The notes under the pieces are model-generated. The model was given only the letters and a program-made list of their open reading frames with translations. It was not told where the DNA came from and ran no database searches. From NCBI GenBank assembly GCA_011051475.1, contig DRLE01000194.1, positions 1 to 6,392 on the forward strand: a stretch of 6,392 nucleotides of DNA, in the 5' to 3' direction. The stretch is from Gammaproteobacteria bacterium. Its GTDB lineage: Bacteria > Pseudomonadota > Gammaproteobacteria > SZUA-229. Position 1 is the first letter of the stretch. Each line of letters opens with the position of its first letter. Positions 1 through 6,392 of the stretch are shown here, one piece after another. The position numbers were made by a program, and so were the translations under genes.

Positions 1-521
1 GCAGTGATCCGCTGCTGAAAATTGCCGATCTGGAAAAGGCCAACCGTCTGCAGCAGGACCGGCTGGCCCTGCAACGCACCCTGAAAGTGATCGATGTCAA
101 GGGCAGGGGCGTGCCGGCGAAGTGGAGCCTTGCCGACTTGCAGGAACGCCTGCGACAGGCCCTGCGTGCCCTGCCGGTTCAGACCGTGGTCGAGCGTGAC
201 GATGTCGGAGGTCTGCAAAGCGTGCTGCAGGGCGCGGCATCCACGGCGGGCTTCAGTGTCGGCAACAGCGGCTATCGCCTGTCGGCCAGCCTGGAAACCC
301 AGGCGCCGATCAGGCAGGACGACTGGCACTGGCTGCGTGGTACGCTGAAACTGAAACTGATCGCGCCTGACGCTTCCACCGTGCTGGGTCACCAGTCCTG
401 GCCGCTGAAGGTTTCCTCCGGCAGTCCCGACCAGCTCAATGCGCGTATATTGAAAGCAGCGGAGAAAAAACTGAAGAACGAGCTGCTTGCTACCGTGCTC
501 GATTTTACCACCCAGGATTAA
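1..521 (+). CDS. Probable envelope protein, possibly LPP20-like lipoprotein (3' end only)
   Basis: The reading frame is open from the window edge (first whole codon at base 3) to TAA at 519-521, giving 172 C-terminal residues. The true start and any signal or lipobox sequence lie outside the window. A GTG at 87 could start a 144-residue version, but it has no Shine-Dalgarno sequence and the codons before it look normally coding, so a truncated gene is more likely. The first 60 residues are charged and Leu/Gln-rich and probably helical (LEKANRLQQDRLALQRTLKV). The remainder alternates beta-like strands (GYRLSASLE, WHWLRGTLKLKLIA, SWPLKVSS) and ends in a helix, ILKAAEKKLKNELLATVLDF. The W-x-W-LRGTL ... 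WPLKVS pattern and the closing Lys-rich helix resemble my recollection of gammaproteobacterial LPP20-family lipoproteins. That assignment is tentative. It is probably co-transcribed with the next gene, 26 nt downstream. Confidence 0.6.
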   Translation, partial: SDPLLKIADLEKANRLQQDRLALQRTLKVIDVKGRGVPAKWSLADLQERLRQALRALPVQTVVERDDVGGLQSVLQGAASTAGFSVGNSGYRLSASLETQAPIRQDDWHWLRGTLKLKLIAPDASTVLGHQSWPLKVSSGSPDQLNARILKAAEKKLKNELLATVLDFTTQD

Positions 522-547
522 AGTGGTGATGCGGCCATGCGTGAATA

Positions 548-3319
548 ATGGATAATAGTAGTGACCGTATACCAATGATCAGTACAGCTTCTTCTTTTAC
601 CCGGCCTTTTCTTCTGCCGGTTATTCTTGCGCTACTGGGTATTGCCGAAGCGCAGGCGCTGCAAAATTACGATGTCGTACCCCATGACCAGGATTACTAC
701 ACCCGGGATATCCGTAACTTCGAGCTTATCTATACCGAAAAAAACCGGGATATCGCACAGCAGACGGCGGATGTACAGATGCTGCTGCAACCGGCCTATG
801 AGGACAGCTTCGGCTACAGGCTGGATGAAAGATTGCGCATCGGTCTGGCCTCTGACTATAACCAGATCGCCAACGGTTTTACCACACCCTTGCCTTATGC
901 CCGCCAGGTGCTTTACATCGGCGGCGCCCTGATACCGGATTATTTTTCCAGTACCTCCTGGATCGATACGCTCAGCTATCACGAAACCGCGCATAGCTAT
1001 CAGATGAACCCGAAAGACAACCCGGTCTCACGCACATTGCATACCGTGTTTAAAAACGGTATTTTCATTCTGCCCTGGTTTACCAGCCCGAACATGATCG
1101 GAAGCGCATTCCTTTACGAAGGCAATGCCGTGCTCAATGAAAGCTGGCACGGTAATGGCGGCAGGCTGTACAGCGGACGCTTCAGGATTGCGACGCTTAT
1201 GCAGGCCAGGGCCGACCTGCTGACACCGGAACGCGTGTACAATGATAACCTGTTCTTTCTCTATGGTTCGCACTATTACACCCTGGGTTCGTATTTTCAG
1301 TACTTTCTGGCTGAAAACTACGGCCTGGAAAAAACCAACCGTTTCTGGCTGACACGCTCCCGTCACTGGTTATGGCCGTTCTCGACCAATGCCATAACCC
1401 TGCAGAACTTCGGCAAGGACTTCGAAACCCTGCTTGCCGAGTGGAGTGACGAAATGAAGCAGGAGGCATCCCTGGTAAAAGTGGCCGATGGCCAGCAGCT
1501 GGCCGAATCGCAGTTTTTAACGCCGCTTAACGATGATGAGGGCGAAATCTATTTCCTTATCAATAAAAGCGGCCGTGAATACCCCGACCTGGTGGTGCTT
1601 GATAAAAAGCAGCCCCGGCCAAAGGCTGATATTCGTGTGACTACCCTGAGCCAGGGCAAGGTGGTGAAAACACCGGAAGGCGATTATGCCACCCAGGCCA
1701 GCGCCTATGTCAATCCCTGGCGCTTGTATATCGGCCTGTTCGACCAGCGTCGTTTCCTGGTCGACGATACCCGCTCGAAGCTCGTCGAAGGCCGCCTGGC
1801 TGACGGCAGGCAGGTCTATTTCGATGTCGCCCGCTCCTACGATCAGCCAGAACTGTATATTGGTGACCAGCACTACGCCACGGTCAATTCATCGGTCTTT
1901 ATCCGTGGCAATGATGTTTATTACTTCAAACAGAAGGGCAAGCAGCGAACGCTTTACAAAAATAAAGAGCCGCTTGCCGGCTACAGGGGATATTACGGTT
2001 TCGTGGTCGGCGCCAGTGACGGCGCCGTCTATTTTATCGCCAATACCGAGCATGGCTCCGGTCTTTATCGCTTTAAAGACGGTGAGTTCGCACTGATGAA
2101 CCCGGCGGATACCATTATCGATGCCAGACTGATCAGCGATAATCAGGCCGTGGCCGTTTCCATGGGAAGCGACGCCTACCATTACCTGCTGATTGATCTT
2201 GAGGCGCAGAAGCAGGCGCCTTATGAAGTTACCCTGTTTATGGAAAAGCAGGATTATTATGAAAAGGCCAGTCCCGACAAACATCCGCCGGCCGATGTGC
2301 CCGAGACCGGTCTTGAAGAGCCTTATTCTTCCGTGCTGGACATGCATTACTCGGGTATCGACCTGGCCATGGGCTATGACGAGGATGCGGGTTTTGTCTA
2401 TTATCTGGGCGCAAATTTTGCCGATCCCCTGACTATGAACGCGCTGACGCTGTTCGCGCAGCGCAACCTGGATGAATACGGCATGGCCGGACTGTTTTAT
2501 GCCAACCGCCAGTATTTTCTCAACTATGCACTGTCGGCCTATGGCATCTATGACCGGCCCGAGCTGGCGCCGGGCGTCGTGGAAAAAGACAGGCGCGACT
2601 ACGGCCTGGCGGTAAAGGGCAGTATCCCGTTCCTGCGCACCGGCTATTATTACGGTAGCGTGGATGCCAGCTACTTCCAGGACTACCAGTCAAACAGCCG
2701 CAAGCCCCTGGAACTCAGCGCCACCCTGGGTAACAGCAAGTACTTCGGAGTGAGTATGGATTACAACTTCAAACTGGAAGGCACGGCCTATGGCATGGAA
2801 GACCGGGGTGATAACGCCTATGGCGGCAGGGGTGTCTACCAACAGGGGCTGCCGCACGAATTCTTTATCAGTTTCAATGGCCAGTATTCCAGCAGTGATG
2901 CAGTGAACAGTGCCGATGAAAGGGGTATTAAAATAAGCCGGGTTTCCCTCGCCTCGGCCCTTGCCAACAGTGACCTGACAACCGTGGTTATGCCGGGGCT
3001 TAAAAATGACCCGATCTATGTAAAGGATGTCAGCAAGCTTGGTGGTTCGGTCAAAAAAGTCTTCAACTTCAGCAAGTATTATTTTACTTTCCCGGTCTCG
3101 CTGCGCCGCGAAGCCCTGTACCTGGGCTATAACCGTTACGAGATCACCGGCTTCGGTGGATACACGACGGGGGTCAATGAGGCCACCGCGGGTGTCACCC
3201 TGGACACACTGTGGTTGAATATAGCGCCGATACCGATCAATCTGGAATATGTGTACACGGATGACGAGAATATCGCCAATAAGGATACTTTCCGCGTTCA
3301 GCTGGGTTTTGTATTCTAG
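548..3319 (+). CDS. Exported zinc-metallopeptidase-like / beta-propeller / outer-membrane beta-barrel protein
   Basis: This 923-residue protein has no gene name I recognise. Residues about 11-37 form a signal peptide (hydrophobic core FLLPVILALLGIA, likely cleavage AQA|LQ after residue 37). Residues about 55-305 resemble a gluzincin or peptidase-MA-like fold: HETAH at 145-149 (zinc ligands H145 and H149, catalytic E146), then YEGNAVLNES from residue 190, where E191 is the probable third ligand 42 residues later. A helical YTLGSYFQYFLAENYG segment (about 244-259) and a closing LLAEW (295-299) follow. Residues about 325-590 contain repeated strand pairs such as GNDVYYF and GAVYFIA that look like propeller blades. 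Residues about 595-923 are aromatic-rich alternating strands with short turns, ending RVQLGFVF with a terminal Phe, as in BAM-inserted barrels. I infer an outer-membrane protein with the peptidase and propeller in the periplasm or at the surface; the substrate is unknown. The start is uncertain: ATG 575 (residue 10) gives a more typical signal peptide, and neither start has a clear Shine-Dalgarno sequence. The gene itself is certain, the domain reading is good, and enzymatic activity is unproven. Confidence 0.85.
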   Translation: MDNSSDRIPMISTASSFTRPFLLPVILALLGIAEAQALQNYDVVPHDQDYYTRDIRNFELIYTEKNRDIAQQTADVQMLLQPAYEDSFGYRLDERLRIGLASDYNQIANGFTTPLPYARQVLYIGGALIPDYFSSTSWIDTLSYHETAHSYQMNPKDNPVSRTLHTVFKNGIFILPWFTSPNMIGSAFLYEGNAVLNESWHGNGGRLYSGRFRIATLMQARADLLTPERVYNDNLFFLYGSHYYTLGSYFQYFLAENYGLEKTNRFWLTRSRHWLWPFSTNAITLQNFGKDFETLLAEWSDEMKQEASLVKVADGQQLAESQFLTPLNDDEGEIYFLINKSGREYPDLVVLDKKQPRPKADIRVTTLSQGKVVKTPEGDYATQASAYVNPWRLYIGLFDQRRFLVDDTRSKLVEGRLADGRQVYFDVARSYDQPELYIGDQHYATVNSSVFIRGNDVYYFKQKGKQRTLYKNKEPLAGYRGYYGFVVGASDGAVYFIANTEHGSGLYRFKDGEFALMNPADTIIDARLISDNQAVAVSMGSDAYHYLLIDLEAQKQAPYEVTLFMEKQDYYEKASPDKHPPADVPETGLEEPYSSVLDMHYSGIDLAMGYDEDAGFVYYLGANFADPLTMNALTLFAQRNLDEYGMAGLFYANRQYFLNYALSAYGIYDRPELAPGVVEKDRRDYGLAVKGSIPFLRTGYYYGSVDASYFQDYQSNSRKPLELSATLGNSKYFGVSMDYNFKLEGTAYGMEDRGDNAYGGRGVYQQGLPHEFFISFNGQYSSSDAVNSADERGIKISRVSLASALANSDLTTVVMPGLKNDPIYVKDVSKLGGSVKKVFNFSKYYFTFPVSLRREALYLGYNRYEITGFGGYTTGVNEATAGVTLDTLWLNIAPIPINLEYVYTDDENIANKDTFRVQLGFVF

Positions 3320-3356
3320 TCATGGCGGGAAACCGGGGCAGGCTACTGTTAATGCT

Positions 3357-3448
3357 GGCCCGTCCCGGGCTGTTATATAAGGGCCGGCTGCTGTAGAATT
3401 GCTGTTGCGTGGCGCAGTACAGGCGCCGGGCCTGTCCACAATCCGTGG
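3357..3448 (+). other. GC-rich cluster of short hairpins after the barrel gene; possible weak or Rho-dependent termination region
   Basis: This segment begins 38 nt after the stop at 3317-3319. It contains GCCCG (3358-3362) pairing with CGGGC (3366-3370), ACAGGC (3419-3424) pairing perfectly with GCCTGT (3430-3435) across a 5-nt loop, and CCAC (3436-3439) pairing with GTGG (3445-3448). None is followed by a run of T, so a classical intrinsic terminator is not supported. A C-rich stretch (about 3451-3467) follows, which would suit Rho loading, but that is inference. Confidence 0.3.
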
Positions 3449-3500
3449 TTCCGGTATTCCCCCTCTCGTATTGTCATTAATGCCTGCGGAACACGGGTAT

Positions 3501-3560
3501 GATAGTGTGGTCCTATTGTTAATGATCATTTAACAAATGCCGGGATACGACCACATTATT
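3501..3560. repeat. Nested inverted repeat upstream of clpS (possible operator or transcript structure)
   Basis: The outer arms 3501-3512 and 3549-3560 pair over 12 positions: ten Watson-Crick and two G-T wobbles, with the seven-base core TGTGGTC (3506-3512) and GACCACA (3549-3555) perfect. Inside lies a second inverted repeat, TTGTTAA (3516-3522) and TTAACAA (3530-3536), around a 7-nt centre. That centre overlaps the perfect 10-bp palindrome AATGATCATT (3521-3530). The right outer arm overlaps the predicted clpS -35 box by two bases. This arrangement fits a regulator binding site at the clpS promoter. If transcription starts further upstream, it could instead fold as an RNA hairpin. The AT-rich inner dyad matches no regulator consensus I can name confidently. 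Confidence 0.5.
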
Positions 3561-3586
3561 GCAAATAGACAGGCAGTTAGTAGAAT
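3559..3586 (+). promoter_or_regulatory. Predicted sigma-70 promoter for clpS-clpA
   Basis: TTGCAA (3559-3564; 4 of 6 to the -35 consensus) and TAGAAT (3581-3586; 5 of 6 to the -10 consensus) are separated by 16 nt. Transcription would begin near 3591-3594, about 30 nt before the clpS ATG at 3623. The surrounding DNA is clearly AT-richer than the flanking genes. It is the best-scoring promoter-like pair I found by eye in the gap. Confidence 0.5.
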
Positions 3587-3622
3587 TTACATGTTTTCAA
3601 GTTGAAATATTTATCGATAAAA

Positions 3623-4048
3623 ATGATTCGTGATTCAGAAAAAACAATTCCTTTGATCTACACTGAAGGTGAAGCGTTTAATCAGGCAGTCTGTCAGTCA
3701 GGGCCGGTTCAGCCGGTTTTCAACAGTACTGACGATGACTGGGAGCATGATTACGATGACGGTCTTGCGGTTGAAGAAGATCAGCCGAAGGTCAAGCCGC
3801 CAAAGCAGTACAAGGTAATCGTGGTGAATGATGATTACACGCCCATGGAATTTGTCGTGCAGGTGTTGATGATGTTCTTTGGAATGGATAACGCAAAGGC
3901 AACACGTGTAATGATGTCAGTGCATACCAAGGGTAAGGGCATTTGTGGCATATACAGCCACGAGATTGCCGAAACCAAGGTGGATCAGGTGAATGAATAT
4001 TCACGAATGAACCAGCACCCTTTGATGTGTATCATGGAGGAAGCCTGA
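3623..4048 (+). CDS. clpS: ATP-dependent Clp protease adaptor ClpS
   Basis: ClpS is the cytoplasmic adaptor that recognises N-terminal degron residues (Leu, Phe, Trp, Tyr) and delivers those proteins to ClpA for degradation by ClpAP. From ATG 3623 it is 141 residues. The conserved core starts near residue 58 (KPPKQYKVIVVNDDYTPMEF) and runs to the end. Residues aligning with the E. coli pocket are present: N69, D70, D71, T73, M75, M97, H101 and L134 (E. coli N34, D35, D36, T38, M40, M62, H66, L99). The C-terminal AETKVDQVNEYSRMNQHPL block is typical. E. coli ClpS has 106 residues, so the N-terminal extension here is about 35 residues longer and carries an acidic stretch (TDDDWEHDYDDG, 36-47). 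Starts are ambiguous: TTG 3602 would add seven residues and TTG 3653 would remove ten. None has a Shine-Dalgarno sequence, so ATG was preferred. It lies 59 nt upstream of clpA, presumably in one operon. Confidence 0.96.
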   Translation: MIRDSEKTIPLIYTEGEAFNQAVCQSGPVQPVFNSTDDDWEHDYDDGLAVEEDQPKVKPPKQYKVIVVNDDYTPMEFVVQVLMMFFGMDNAKATRVMMSVHTKGKGICGIYSHEIAETKVDQVNEYSRMNQHPLMCIMEEA

Positions 4049-4093
4049 TATCCTGCAGCGTTTTCCGGCCAGTTTTGTATTACGGTATAACCA

Positions 4094-4098
4094 GAGGG
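4094..4098 (+). promoter_or_regulatory. Ribosome binding site of clpA
   Basis: GAGGG lies 9 nt before the ATG at 4108 and fixes that start. It is the only convincing Shine-Dalgarno sequence ahead of a gene in this window; the barrel gene and clpS have none. Confidence 0.65.
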
Positions 4099-4107
4099 TA
4101 GAGTGCC

Positions 4108-6363
4108 ATGTTAAGTAAAGAGCTTGAAGCATCCTTAAATAAGGCTTTCAACGATGCCCGCGAAAAACGGCATGAATATATCACCGTCGAGCATCTGCTG
4201 CTGGCGCTGATCGATAATACCAGCGCCAATGTCGTGCTGCAGGCCTGCGGCGCGGACCTCAACCTGCTCAGCCGCGAGCTGCAGGAATACCTTGATAACA
4301 ATACCCCCGTCTTCGGTGACGTTGTTGCCGGCGAAGTGCAGCCGACCCTGGGTTTCCAGCGCGTATTGCAGCGCGCGGTTTTCCACGTGCAGTCTTCCGG
4401 CAAAAAGGAAGTCGTTGGCGCCAATGTGCTGGTTGCCATGTTCGGCGAGCAGGAATCACAGGCCGTCTACCTGCTCAGCCAGCAGAATGTCAACCGCCTC
4501 GATGTGGTCAACTATATCTCTCACGGCATTACCAAGGTGCCGAACGAGACCGAAAAACTCGAAGATCATTCCGAGCAGAGTGGTGGTCAGGACGCTGAAG
4601 CCCAGCCACTGGAAAACTACACCACCAACCTTAACCAGCGCGCCATGCAGGGTCTGATCGACCCGCTGATCGGTCGCGAGGACGAGGTTGAGCGCACCGT
4701 ACAGATTCTGTGCCGGCGCCGCAAGAATAACCCGCTGCTGGTGGGCGAGGCCGGCGTGGGCAAGACCGCCCTGGCCGAAGGCCTGGCCAAGCGCATTGTC
4801 GACAGGGAAGTACCCGATGTGCTGCTGGACAGCACGATATTTTCCCTTGATCTGGGCTCCCTGGTCGCCGGTACCAAGTACCGAGGTGATTTCGAAAAAC
4901 GCCTGAAAGGCGTGCTCAAGCAGCTGAAACAGCGCCCGGGCGCCATCCTGTTTATCGATGAGATTCATACCATTATCGGCGCCGGCTCGGCTTCCGGCGG
5001 GGTTATGGATGCCTCCAACCTGATCAAGCCCATGCTGGCCAACGGCGAGCTGAAGTGTATCGGTTCCACCACCTATGCCGAGTTCCGCAGCGTGTTCGAA
5101 AAAGACCACGCGCTGGCGCGCCGCTTCCAGAAGATCGATATTGAAGAGCCCAGCATCGACGAGGCCTTTGATATTCTCAAGGGCCTGAAGACCCGCTTTG
5201 AAGAACATCATGATGTGAAGTACAGCAATAACGCCCTGCGTGCCGCGGTCGAGCTGTCACAGCGCTATATTATGGACCGCTTTCTGCCGGACAAGGCTAT
5301 CGATATTATCGACGAGGCCGGCGCCAATCGCCAGCTGCAGGGCAACAAGGCCAGCAAGAAATCCATCAATGTGCATGATATTGAAAACATCATTGCCAAG
5401 ATCGCCCGCATTCCTGCCAAGACCGTGACAACATCGGATACCGATGCGCTGAAAAATCTTGAGCGCGACCTGAAGATGGTGGTATTTGGCCAGGACGAGG
5501 CCATCGCCACCCTGACCACGGCCATTCGCATGTCGCGTTCCGGTCTGGGTGATCCTGAAAAACCCATCGGTTCCTTCCTGTTTGCCGGACCTACCGGTGT
5601 CGGCAAGACCGAGGTCAGCCGCCAGCTCGCCAGTATTCTCGGCGTCGAGCTGTTGCGCTTTGATATGTCCGAATACATGGAGCGTCACACGGTATCGCGC
5701 CTGATCGGCGCGCCTCCGGGCTATGTCGGTTTCGATGACGGCGGCCTGCTCACCGAGGCGGTCAACAAGCACCCGCACTGCGTGCTGCTGCTCGATGAAA
5801 TCGAAAAGGCGCACCCGGAAGTCTTCAATATCCTGCTGCAGATCATGGATCACGGCACATTAACGGACAGCAACGGCCGCAAGACCGATTTCCGTAATGT
5901 GGTGCTGGTAATGACCAGTAATGCCGGCGCCCAGCTGATGTCGCGCCGTTCCATGGGCTTTACCGAGCAGCAGAACGAGCTCGACGGCATGGAGGAAATC
6001 AAGAAGATGTTCAGCCCCGAGTTCCGCAACCGTCTGGATGCCATCGTCAACTTCGGGCCGCTGGACGCGCATACCCTGTCCAGCGTGGTCGACAAGTTCC
6101 TGGTTGCACTGGAAGCCCAGCTTAACGAGAAGAAGGTCACCATCGACGTCAGCAAGGAGGCCCGTCAGTTACTGGCCGAGAAAGGCTACGATCCCAAGAT
6201 GGGCGCCAGGCCGATGGCCCGCGTTATCCAGGATCTGCTGAAAAAACCGCTGGCCGATGAAATCCTGTTCGGCAGCCTGAGCAAGGGCGGGCATGTGAAT
6301 GTTACGGTTTCAGATGCGCATGAAATCGATATCGATGTGGTTTCGGAAACCGAAAAAGCCTGA
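4108..6363 (+). CDS. clpA: ATP-dependent Clp protease ATP-binding subunit ClpA
   Basis: ClpA is the hexameric AAA+ unfoldase that threads substrates, including those delivered by ClpS, into ClpP in the cytoplasm. At 751 residues it is complete (E. coli ClpA has 758). Residues 1-142 form the helical N-domain that binds ClpS (HEYITVEHLLLALI at 22-35), followed by an acidic, polar linker (about 146-168). The D1 module has Walker A GEAGVGKT (213-220), pore loop GTKYRG (255-260), Walker B FIDE (282-285) and arginine-finger region ARRF (337-340). The D2 module has Walker A GPTGVGKT (494-501), pore loop GYVG (538-541), Walker B LLDE (561-564), PEFRNRLD (637-644) and sensor-2 GAR (699-701). There is no ClpB/ClpC-type middle coiled coil between D1 and D2. 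The ClpP-docking tripeptide is MGF (616-618), where E. coli ClpA has IGL. All catalytic motifs are intact. The ATG has a good ribosome binding site, and the gene is probably co-transcribed with clpS. Confidence 0.98.
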   Translation: MLSKELEASLNKAFNDAREKRHEYITVEHLLLALIDNTSANVVLQACGADLNLLSRELQEYLDNNTPVFGDVVAGEVQPTLGFQRVLQRAVFHVQSSGKKEVVGANVLVAMFGEQESQAVYLLSQQNVNRLDVVNYISHGITKVPNETEKLEDHSEQSGGQDAEAQPLENYTTNLNQRAMQGLIDPLIGREDEVERTVQILCRRRKNNPLLVGEAGVGKTALAEGLAKRIVDREVPDVLLDSTIFSLDLGSLVAGTKYRGDFEKRLKGVLKQLKQRPGAILFIDEIHTIIGAGSASGGVMDASNLIKPMLANGELKCIGSTTYAEFRSVFEKDHALARRFQKIDIEEPSIDEAFDILKGLKTRFEEHHDVKYSNNALRAAVELSQRYIMDRFLPDKAIDIIDEAGANRQLQGNKASKKSINVHDIENIIAKIARIPAKTVTTSDTDALKNLERDLKMVVFGQDEAIATLTTAIRMSRSGLGDPEKPIGSFLFAGPTGVGKTEVSRQLASILGVELLRFDMSEYMERHTVSRLIGAPPGYVGFDDGGLLTEAVNKHPHCVLLLDEIEKAHPEVFNILLQIMDHGTLTDSNGRKTDFRNVVLVMTSNAGAQLMSRRSMGFTEQQNELDGMEEIKKMFSPEFRNRLDAIVNFGPLDAHTLSSVVDKFLVALEAQLNEKKVTIDVSKEARQLLAEKGYDPKMGARPMARVIQDLLKKPLADEILFGSLSKGGHVNVTVSDAHEIDIDVVSETEKA

Positions 6364-6392
6364 TTTCATTGAGTCTGTAGAAAAACAAAGGC

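Noticed and set aside
1889..2347. Reverse-strand open frame (152 codons) inside the barrel gene
   Set aside because: It is antisense to a clearly coding frame and its translation shows no recognisable family.
3471..3503. TTGTCA ... TATGAT as an upstream clpS promoter
   Set aside because: The boxes are individually good, but the spacer is 21 nt, too long for a normal sigma-70 promoter.
3320..3529. Reverse-strand open frame of 69 codons in the intergenic gap
   Set aside because: The translation is low-complexity-like (Pro, Gly, Thr-rich) with no domain. It overlaps the hairpin cluster and part of the inverted repeat and has no convincing ribosome binding site.
4061..4091. TATAAC (4086-4091) as the -10 of a separate clpA promoter in the clpS-clpA gap
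   Set aside because: Only a poor -35 (TTTTCC) is available with a 19-nt spacer, and transcription would begin on top of the clpA ribosome binding site.
4456..5211. Long reverse-strand open frame (251 codons) inside clpA
   Set aside because: It lies wholly antisense to conserved AAA+ sequence, has no recognisable domain, and is the expected shadow of GC-rich coding DNA.
5257..5853. Reverse-strand open frame (198 codons) inside clpA
   Set aside because: It is antisense to the D1 end and D2 Walker motifs, with no domain or ribosome binding site; a shadow frame.
6364..6392. Terminator or downstream gene start after clpA
   Set aside because: The 29 remaining bases show no hairpin and no start with a ribosome binding site; they are too short to judge.

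Overview
The window looks like ordinary chromosome from a Gram-negative proteobacterium, most likely a gammaproteobacterium. The evidence is a clpS-clpA pair of the Pseudomonas/E. coli type, an exported protein ending in an outer-membrane beta-barrel that closes on a terminal Phe, and GC-rich codon use. There are no mobile elements, CRISPR arrays, tRNA or rRNA genes. Everything supported is on the + strand.

Layout. (1) Bases 1-521 hold the 3' end of a gene whose start lies outside the window. It encodes the C-terminal 172 residues of a probable envelope protein, possibly an LPP20-type lipoprotein. (2) After 26 nt comes a 923-codon gene (548-3319) for an exported three-part protein: a zinc-metallopeptidase-like domain with HETAH and a downstream Glu, a beta-propeller-like middle, and a C-terminal outer-membrane beta-barrel. 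This is the least ordinary gene here. (3) A roughly 300-nt gap (3320-3622) separates this envelope pair from the Clp pair. It contains GC-rich short hairpins without a U-tract, a large nested inverted repeat (3501-3560), and a plausible sigma-70 promoter (3559-3586) whose -35 abuts the repeat. (4) clpS (3623-4048) encodes the N-degron adaptor with an unusually long N-terminal extension. (5) After a 59-nt spacer and a good ribosome binding site comes clpA (4108-6363), the complete AAA+ unfoldase. The last 29 bases (6364-6392) show no recognisable feature.

Function. ClpS binds proteins carrying N-end-rule residues and hands them to ClpA, which unfolds them into ClpP (not in this window). The upstream pair appears to be an independent envelope unit: a putative surface or periplasmic metallopeptidase anchored by its own barrel, next to a putative lipoprotein. 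I see no evidence that the two units are functionally linked.
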